From: Byssochlamys sp. IMV 00236
Taxonomy: Eukaryota > Ascomycota > Eurotiomycetes > Eurotiales > Thermoascaceae
Assembly (NCBI GenBank): GCA_001931875.2
Contig: MSJH02000600.1
Location: forward strand, 1-15,462
Length of the DNA: 15,462 nt
Direction of reading: 5' to 3'
Below, piece by piece: positions 11,116-15,462 of this stretch. How positions within the stretch are numbered: position 1 is the first letter of the stretch; each line of letters begins with the position of its first letter. The notes below the pieces were generated by a model. The model was not told the origin of the DNA. It ran no database searches and saw only the letters and a program-made list of their open reading frames with translations. A program made the position numbers and the translations under genes.

Positions 11116-12024
11116 ATGGTATCACATTCCAAGGTAGCCATTGTCGGTGCTGGTGCCGTAGGAGCATCTACAGCCTATGCTCTCATGTTTAAAAACATTT
11201 GCTCAGAAATTCTTATTGTCGATATCAATCCCGAAATTGTTCAAGCACAGGTGCTCGATTTAGCAGATGCAGCAAGTGTAAGTCATACGCCGATTCGAGG
11301 GGCAAGCACTGAAGAAGCTGGTCAAGCAGACATCATTGTCATCACTGCCGGTGCTAAGCAAAAGGAAGGCGAGCCACGTACACAACTAATCGAACGTAAC
11401 TATCGTGTGTTGAAGAACATTATTGGTAGTATGCAACCTATCCAACCAGATGCTATCATACTGTTGGTTGCTAATCCAGTCGACATATTGACACATATCG
11501 CTCAAAAATTATCTGGGCTGGAACCCAACCAGGTAATTGGCTCTGGTACCTACCTTGATACAACACGACTTTGTGTTCACCTTGGCGAAATATTTGACGT
11601 TAATCCGCAGTCGATCAATGCTTTCGTCCTGGGAGAACATGGTGATTCACAGATGATTGCTTGGGAAGCAGCTACTATCGGAGGACAGCCGCTGACGTCT
11701 TTTCCAGAGTTTCAAGAACTTGATAAACAAGCCATTTCTAGAGCAATATCCGGTAAGGCGATGGAAATCATTCGATTAAAGGGTGCAACATTTTACGGTA
11801 TTGGCGCTTGTGCTGCAGACTTGGTTCATACCATCATGCTGAATAGAAAGTCAGTGCATCCGGTATCAGTTTTTGTAGAAAAGTATGGGGTGACATTCTC
11901 TATGCCGGCTAAGCTTGGTTGGAAGGGAGTAGAAAAGATATATGATGTTCCATTAAGTGAAGAAGAGGAGACGTTGCTTTTAGAGTCTGTAAAGGCACTT
12001 CAAGAGATAGAACGCTTATATTGA
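11116..12024 (+). CDS. ldh: NAD-dependent L-lactate dehydrogenase
   Basis: Cytosolic enzyme reducing pyruvate to L-lactate with NADH, the fermentative route of Rhizopus-type fungi. The 302-residue product has the Rossmann motif GAGAVG (11-16), D36 for the NAD ribose, and the specificity loop KQKEGEPR. Q82 in that loop marks lactate rather than malate dehydrogenase (malate enzymes have Arg), and R88 is the mobile catalytic arginine. N120 is in VANP, D148 and R151 are in LDTTR, the proton donor H175 is in GEHGD, and T225 lies in the substrate pocket. All key residues are present. The gene has no introns, unlike the intron-containing genes around it. From memory, Rhizopus LDHs are about 320 residues, so this one seems to stop about 18 residues early; see findings. 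AATAAA at 12072-12077 is a likely polyadenylation signal. Confidence 0.96.
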   Translation: MVSHSKVAIVGAGAVGASTAYALMFKNICSEILIVDINPEIVQAQVLDLADAASVSHTPIRGASTEEAGQADIIVITAGAKQKEGEPRTQLIERNYRVLKNIIGSMQPIQPDAIILLVANPVDILTHIAQKLSGLEPNQVIGSGTYLDTTRLCVHLGEIFDVNPQSINAFVLGEHGDSQMIAWEAATIGGQPLTSFPEFQELDKQAISRAISGKAMEIIRLKGATFYGIGACAADLVHTIMLNRKSVHPVSVFVEKYGVTFSMPAKLGWKGVEKIYDVPLSEEEETLLLESVKALQEIERLY

Positions 12025-12071
12025 CTTGAAAAGAAAAGGGTACACTTGTGCTCGATATCTTGACTGAAAGA

Positions 12072-12077
12072 AATAAA
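12072..12077 (+). terminator. Likely polyadenylation signal of the LDH gene
   Basis: AATAAA, 48 bp after the LDH stop, followed by a TG/T-rich stretch (ACAATGTGTTTTGTTAC). Confidence 0.55.
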
Positions 12078-12273
12078 CCAACAATGTGTTTTGTTACAAT
12101 TTGATTTTCTATCATTATGTCAACATGCTATTAAAATATGATGACGCATACATGTTGAATCTATTTTAGTGGGGAAAATAGGTTTAATTACACGTCTTTA
12201 TGATACAATGAAGCTGATAAATGTTTTCGCTTTTCTCTAAATTTTGGTCGCACAAAAACAAAATAAAAGGTCA

Positions 12274-12393
12274 CAGTTTTTAAAATGAAGGTTGCAGAAG
12301 AGAAATGCTGGGCGCACTTTCGTAAACGATGAATGTTCTTTTATAAACACTGGTCGTACTTGAAAATGAATTGTTTTCTTTTACCAACAACAG
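12274..12393 (+). repeat. Left inverted arm of the unclassified element
   Basis: Subterminal motif copies lie at about 12307 (CTGGGCGCACTT) and 12350 (CTGGTCGTACTT). A related TTGGTCGCACAAA lies just outside at 12244. The arm ends in a pyrimidine-rich stretch and CAACAACAG. Confidence 0.75.
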
Positions 12394-12666
12394 GATAATG
12401 GAGTTGCTGATGAAAACATTGTTGGATCTTTAGAAAAAACGTTTTTAAAAAGCATGATTTCCAAATGCACGAATGATGGCCGAATCAAAACAATTCATAA
12501 ATCAATGACTGAATTGTACAAACATGATGCCTCGTTAATACAAGTCATTGGAAACTATCAATTGAACAGCTATTTAGAAACATTGGCAAGGCTGTTCTGT
12601 CCATATATTTGCCGTGTTAACAAACATGTCTCTGACGCTATTAAGCAAACTTTCCCTTCATATTAG
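12391..12666 (+). CDS. Small ORF inside the inverted-repeat element, unknown
   Basis: From the CAG at the inner edge of the left arm the frame is open for about 92 codons: QDNGVADENIVGSLEK, then ISKCTNDGRIKTIHKS, ending KQTFPSY. The first ATG is at 12454 (70 residues). The frame upstream is closed by TGA within the arm, so a longer protein would need the TTTTACCAACAACAG as a splice acceptor. No domain was recognised. It may be a captured host exon or a transposase relic; residue composition looks protein-like rather than random, which is only an impression. Confidence 0.35.
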   Translation, partial: QDNGVADENIVGSLEKTFLKSMISKCTNDGRIKTIHKSMTELYKHDASLIQVIGNYQLNSYLETLARLFCPYICRVNKHVSDAIKQTFPSY

Positions 12667-12816
12667 AAATGCAATCACACCTATCCTAAACAACTGTGTA
12701 GACTTGTATTTTTATAACTTTTATTGTTAAAGCAATCGATACCCCAAATTGTCATCTAACTTGAAAATACCTTTTGATTATCCTATTATCAAATTTTCAG
12801 GTTTATTGTAAATCAT

Positions 12817-13059
12817 TCAAGATATTGTATTATTTTCATTTTCACAAACGGGCGAGATACTGATAAAACGGCTCTTAGAGATTCGACTGAAATTGTTTTT
12901 GTGAACTAGCATAAGCTGCTCTTCACCATCACTGCTTAATAAGCATACAGGTTTGAGATTAATTGCATCAACAATTTTAAGAGGTTGCTCCTGTTGACTT
13001 TTTTCCAGCTCTGAACCGCCACATGCATCAACTATTGTTGGTAAAAGAAAAGACAACAA
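12817..13059 (-). CDS. Small convergent ORF inside the inverted-repeat element, unknown
   Basis: About 80 codons beginning inside the right arm with LLSFLLPTIVDACGG, then KIVDAINLKPVCLLSSDGEE, ending ENENNTIS. It faces the plus-strand ORF, with about 150 bp of AT-rich sequence between the two stops. It shares no sequence with that ORF beyond the arm. No domain was recognised and no certain start. Confidence 0.3.
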   Translation of the reverse strand: MLSFLLPTIVDACGGSELEKSQQEQPLKIVDAINLKPVCLLSSDGEEQLMLVHKNNFSRISKSRFISISPVCENENNTIS

Positions 13060-13177
13060 TTCATTTTCAAGTATGTCCTTTTTTCAAGAAAAGTACGACC
13101 AGTTTTTATAAAAGAACATCCATTGTTTACAAAAGTGCGTCCAGCATTTCTGTTCTACAACCTTTATTTTAAAACTG
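13032..13177 (-). repeat. Right inverted arm of the unclassified element
   Basis: The inverted copy of the left arm carries GCTGGACGCACTT and ACTGGTCGTACTT. An extra segment (TTTCTTGAAAAAAGGACATAC on the minus strand, given as a 21-base key region at about 13072-13092) is missing from the left arm. Confidence 0.75.
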
Positions 13178-13281
13178 CTCTTGTAGGAAAAAAAGTATGG
13201 TGCAAAAGGGTCTTTGAACTCTCTCTTTAACTCCGCGTGACTACGAAATCTATATGTCTGAAGTTTAATTTGATTAATCTG

Positions 13282-13301
13282 AAAAAAAAAAAAAAAAAAA
13301 A
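13282..13301. repeat. Poly(A) tract of about 20 bases
   Basis: It lies about 90 bp before the start of the C2H2 gene. It may be a promoter poly(dA) tract or the 3' tail of an old retrotransposon; no target duplication was seen. Confidence 0.85.
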
Positions 13302-13392
13302 CTGTCTGAATTTAAAGTGAAAAACCGTAAAAGAAAAATATTTCTACAAATGAAAGGTTCTATTCTTTTTGATTCTCCTTTTTTAGTACAAA

Positions 13393-14138
13393 ATGCTGTC
13401 AAATACAGAAAAGAAGACAACGACAAAACCATTGCCACCTCCTTCAGTTTTATTTGGAAATAATAATAATTATTACTATGACAATAATAATAGTAATAAT
13501 ATGGAGCATAGATCAGATTATATATTACCTCCACCTTCAAGTCTACCTGGTTATCATTTACCTCCACCTCCACCATTGCCATACTACTATCATCACCCAC
13601 AAAAATCATATTCATCTTCAACATCATCAGCATCATTACCATCAAAGCCAGCAACTAAAAGAAAAAGACGTCAAAATGTAGAAAAAAAATCATATCATTA
13701 TGAAGTATTAGACATTAAACAGCAAAAAAAGAGAACTAAAAAACAAAAAAAGGAATCAGAAGCTATTTCTGCTGCTGCAGCTACTTTAGCATCATTTGCA
13801 TCTGCTACGCCATCACCAATAACCTCTTGTGACGAAGAAGATGATGATGTAGAAGAAATAGAGGACGAATGTATTCATCTAGAATCATGTGCAGGACAAG
13901 GCAATCAATACAAGTGCGATGCTTGTAACCTAACTTATAAGCACTTGAATTGTTTACAAAGACATGGTTGGGAACTTCATCATACTTCAACTATGCCAAA
14001 ACAACAAAAGACTCAATTGTTAGAGGTAAATATATATACATTCATTTCTATGCTCTTTATACTTATCGTTTTCTTTAGGCTGCACAAATCTTGATGGATA
14101 TTGCACGCTACAGCATGAGGATGCACGTCTTGGAATAA
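13393..14138 (+). CDS. Single C2H2 zinc-finger protein, two exons
   Basis: Exons 13393-14025 and 14079-14138 give about 230 residues; the donor is GAG|GTAAAT and the acceptor TTCTTTAG|GC, phase 0. The N-terminal half is low complexity: Asn/Tyr runs (24-36), proline runs (46-64) and a Ser run. A strongly basic segment with KRKRRQ and KKRTKKQKK (89-120) can serve as nuclear localisation signal. An acidic patch DEEDDDVEEIEDE (147-159) follows. The only finger is C175-x2-C178-x12-H191-x4-H196 (YKCDACNLTYKHLNC...H). The spliced tail reads QLLEAAQILMDIARYSM, a C-terminal helix seen in similar fungal proteins; unspliced, it would end in an unrelated hydrophobic tail. A nuclear DNA-binding or regulatory role is inferred. 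AATAAA copies overlap and follow the stop. Confidence 0.85.
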
Positions 14139-14442
14139 ATAAATAAAAAATTTTTAAAAGTCCGTGTGTTTTTATTTTCAATCAATTTGAAGTTGTTTTT
14201 TTTTTTCAGGAAACCACTACAGTTTAAAACACAGAGCTCGAGCCTATGCAATAGGTGGACATATTTCTATACGGGCGAAGTATGCAACTAACTCGAACTC
14301 TCAATTAGAGTTGATATAAAGCTTTCGCTGATATAAGGATTTAACGTAACATTGTTATTATTATTATAATAATAATACCTCTTTTAGATGGTAGACGACT
14401 ATACAGTGCTTCCACCGTCATTTGGACATTTGGTCAATAGAC
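14139..14442. other. 3' flank of the C2H2 gene; repeat-rich spacer
   Basis: It holds AATAAATAAATAAA (likely polyadenylation signals), a T13 tract ending in CAG at about 14196-14210, a small AACTCT/AGAGTT inverted repeat near 14297-14313, and an AT palindrome at 14356-14377. No gene was seen. Confidence 0.5.
14356..14377. repeat. Perfect 22-bp AT palindrome
   Basis: A TAT(TAT)n run meets its own complement (ATA)n, so the 22 bases equal their reverse complement. It could extrude as a cruciform or have arisen by microsatellite folding. Confidence 0.9.
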
Positions 14443-14609
14443 CAGAGGATAGGCCAACAAGGAAGGATATCACCTGCCCACCCACTTCTTATCAAGACCT
14501 CACTCATTAAGATCAAATAGTAACTATTGTCATTGTATTGGTTTTAAACTTTCGCTATTTTAAATAAAAAGATCACAGCATATATCCTTCATTGTTGGCT
14601 TATCCTCTG
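14443..14609. mobile_element. Small inverted-repeat unit, possible MITE remnant
   Basis: The 28 bases at 14443-14470 match the reverse complement of 14582-14609 at 26 positions, beginning CAGAGGAT. Looser similarity (TGGT ... ACCA) extends outward on both sides. The 111-bp core encodes nothing. No clear target duplication was found, so the class is open. Confidence 0.6.
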
Positions 14610-14674
14610 TAGTTACCAGTCATGTTTAACTAGAAGACTAATGAATAAAAAATAATGTATTGTTCATTTTATAC

Positions 14675-15462
14675 TTACCGAGGCGTTAAGGAATGCACTG
14701 CCGTTATGGACAGCGCATTAAATCCAGGGAGCACCATTAGTCTTTTGGAGGGCTTTCAGTGTCATGCTTTGATTTGTAAACAAAGATATCATACATATTT
14801 AATGCACTATTCACATCGCGATTCCAAACCGTACCACAAGATTCACACTTGAGGACAGCGTGTACTCTTCGCTTTGATCCAGAAACAGAGAAATTATTCA
14901 TTTCTTTCATTTTACACTTGTTACATATCTGACTCGTTAAATATTCGTCAACTTAAACAAATTCGGTCCCCCATCAGATTGTTTGCATTTTCGTTTGATT
15001 TCTTCAGTAATACGTTTTGTAGGTGCAGCTCGTTTTCCTTTCATACTTAATAAAAGAACCGTTTCCGAACACAATGATCCACTTCCGTTCAGAGGAAGAA
15101 GGGATGTCAGCAGGAGGTAAAAATACATGTTTGCTTTTGTTTGGGTTTTGGTTTTTAGCGCCAACTGTACTTGATTTGTCATACTTTTTGCTGTTATCCA
15201 AGAGTCTTTTAACAGTTTCTTGAGTTCCTTTTTGCTTGTTGATGTAAGTCTTGAACTTAAACTTTTGAGACCTATGCCATACGCAACGTTATTAAAATAC
15301 ACACCATGCAAGAAAGCGACATACCATTTATCTTGACAGTAGTAGTTATGGATTCTTTGATAGTTTTGTAGACGTGTAGAGGCAGCTAGTAAAAATGAGG
15401 TCAAGTTTGCAGTTTTTAAAGTAGGTAATTCACTAATATACTTAAATTCGTCTAAATGGTAC
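14675..15462 (-). pseudogene. Fanzor (TnpB-like) nuclease pseudogene, C-terminal part with zinc ribbon
   Basis: Read on the minus strand from 15462. The frame first gives the same residues as the left end, then ASTRLQNYQRIHNYYCQDKW. Family motifs then appear in alternating frames: KFKFKTYINKQKGTQE and RKWIIVFGNGSF in one, GKRAAPTKRITEEIKRK in another, and DEYLTSQICNKC, KCESCGTVWNRDVNSALNM in a third. A last shift near 14752 leads to LMVLPGFNALSITAVH and a stop at 14677-14675. The two Cx2C pairs form the zinc ribbon, and NRDVNSALN holds the RuvC-III aspartate. At least four frameshifts (about 15270, 15055, 14960, 14752) and an in-frame stop make it non-functional. If the ends are joined it is one gene with the left fragment. 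Confidence 0.85.
15391..15462. repeat. Terminal direct repeat, right copy (identical to 1-72)
   Basis: The last 72 bases repeat the first 72 exactly. If they are merged, the unique length is 15390 bp. Confidence 0.97.

Larger units (their letters stand above)
12274..13177. mobile_element. Unclassified inverted-repeat element with two convergent small ORFs
   Basis: The arms 12274-12393 and 13032-13177 are inverted copies, starting CAGTTTT. They match over about 120 bp apart from an insertion of about 20-27 bp in the right arm and scattered substitutions. Each arm carries copies of a CTGGKCGYACTT-type motif. Both arms end inward at CTTTTACCAACAAYAG, and a small ORF opens directly inside each: 12391-12666 (+) and 13035-12817 (-). 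No known transposase is visible in the 640-bp core and I found no convincing target duplication. It is probably a non-autonomous DNA transposon or foldback element. Confidence 0.7.

Noticed and set aside
13274..13654. 126-codon minus-strand ORF opposite the zinc-finger gene
   Set aside because: Met-, Tyr- and Phe-rich shadow of the Asn/Pro/His-coding repeats of the real gene.

Overview
The window is nuclear DNA of a fungus, most likely an early-diverging one of the Mucoromycota (Mucorales type). It is AT-rich, and its genes are split by short introns of about 44-125 bp with GT-AG ends and CTAAY-like branch sites. The lactate dehydrogenase is close to what I recall of the Rhizopus enzymes, and the mobile-element remnants (Fanzor, LINE, MITE) suit such genomes. 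No prokaryotic operons, rRNA, tRNA or CRISPR arrays were seen.

Layout. (1) Both ends hold parts of one minus-strand Fanzor (eukaryotic TnpB-like, RuvC plus zinc ribbon) pseudogene. Bases 1-72 and 15391-15462 are identical, and the Fanzor frame runs straight across this overlap, so the sequence closes on itself. It is either a circular molecule or a contig broken inside a repeat. (2) 1072-1720 (-) is a small four-exon gene with a WWE-like domain. (3) 2868-4255 (-) is a complete seven-exon Ca2+/calmodulin-dependent protein kinase. (4) 4443-4910 (-) is a tentative small gene of unknown function. (5) 5281-7919 (-) is a complete eight-exon BRO1-domain protein of the Rim20/PalA/ALIX family with one probable GC-AG intron. 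(6) 8894-9205 is a 312-bp MITE with long terminal inverted repeats and a TAA target duplication. (7) About 9935-10290 (+) is a decayed LINE C-terminal fragment. (8) 11116-12024 (+) is an intronless NAD-dependent L-lactate dehydrogenase. (9) 12274-13177 is an undescribed-looking inverted-repeat element with two small convergent ORFs starting just inside its arms. (10) 13393-14138 (+) is a two-exon protein with one C2H2 zinc finger. (11) 14443-14609 is a small inverted-repeat unit next to the Fanzor 3' end.

The host genes do not form a single pathway. The kinase acts in Ca2+ signalling, Rim20 in ambient-pH/ESCRT signalling, and LDH in fermentative lactate production. The intact exons of the host genes contrast with the several breaks in the Fanzor and LINE remnants, so those breaks look like real decay and not poor sequence. 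Exon borders were placed by eye from splice signals, frame and family similarity.
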